Origin: Collinsella sp.
GTDB taxonomy: Bacteria > Actinomycetota > Coriobacteriia > Coriobacteriales > Coriobacteriaceae
DNA: 5,291 nucleotides
Assembly (NCBI GenBank): GCA_019413955.1
Contig: DXMX01000005.1
Location: 44,112 to 49,402, forward strand
Direction of reading: 5' to 3'
The first letter of the stretch is position 1; every line of letters begins with the position of its first letter. The notes under the pieces are model-generated. The model was not told the origin of the DNA and made no database searches. It saw only the letters and a program-made list of their open reading frames with translations. Positions 5,287 to 5,291 of the stretch are shown here, one piece after another. The position numbers were made by a program, and so were the translations under genes.

Positions 5287-5291
5287 AACGG

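Noticed and set aside
1..5291. CRISPR array, tRNA, rRNA or IS ends
   Set aside because: I saw no regularly spaced repeats, no cloverleaf-like sequence, no transposase and no terminal inverted repeats in the window.

Overview
The window looks like chromosome of a high-GC Gram-positive gut bacterium, most likely a Collinsella-like member of the Coriobacteriia. I base this on GC-rich flanking genes, AGGAGG-type ribosome binding sites and the character of the right-hand hypothetical proteins. This is an impression from composition, not a database match. Both end genes may be cut by the window edges.

Layout, left to right. Positions 2-298 (+) are the C-terminal end of a DEDDh 3'-5' exonuclease (DnaQ/epsilon-like). 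Positions 299-637 are AT-richer and hold no gene I can support. Positions 638-832 (+) carry a start-less open stretch that reads like the tail of a decayed gene. Positions 855-1946 (-) encode a complete C5-cytosine DNA methyltransferase. Positions 1947-2046 are a divergent control region with a near-perfect inverted repeat and a palindromic promoter-like -10 element. Positions 2047-2310 (+) encode a small XRE-type regulator. Positions 2303-3952 (+), overlapping it by 8 nt, encode a 549-aa protein of unrecognised family. A strong hairpin at 3960-3998 closes this operon. Positions 4238-4531 (-) encode a small acidic hypothetical protein. A short direct repeat lies at 4555-4598. Positions 4669-5286 (-) encode an acidic single-pass membrane protein.

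The central part (855-3952) has the architecture of a controller-regulated type II restriction-modification system. The methyltransferase faces one way, and the controller plus putative restriction endonuclease form a coupled operon facing the other way, with a dyad operator between them. The methyltransferase and the HTH regulator are secure. The nuclease role of the 549-aa protein is inferred from position and from a weak PD-(D/E)XK-like pattern (D405...E421-A-H423) in which His would replace the usual Lys. If correct, this is the least described part of the window. The flanks read as ordinary chromosome, so the RM cassette and the AT-richer left spacer are probably an acquired island.
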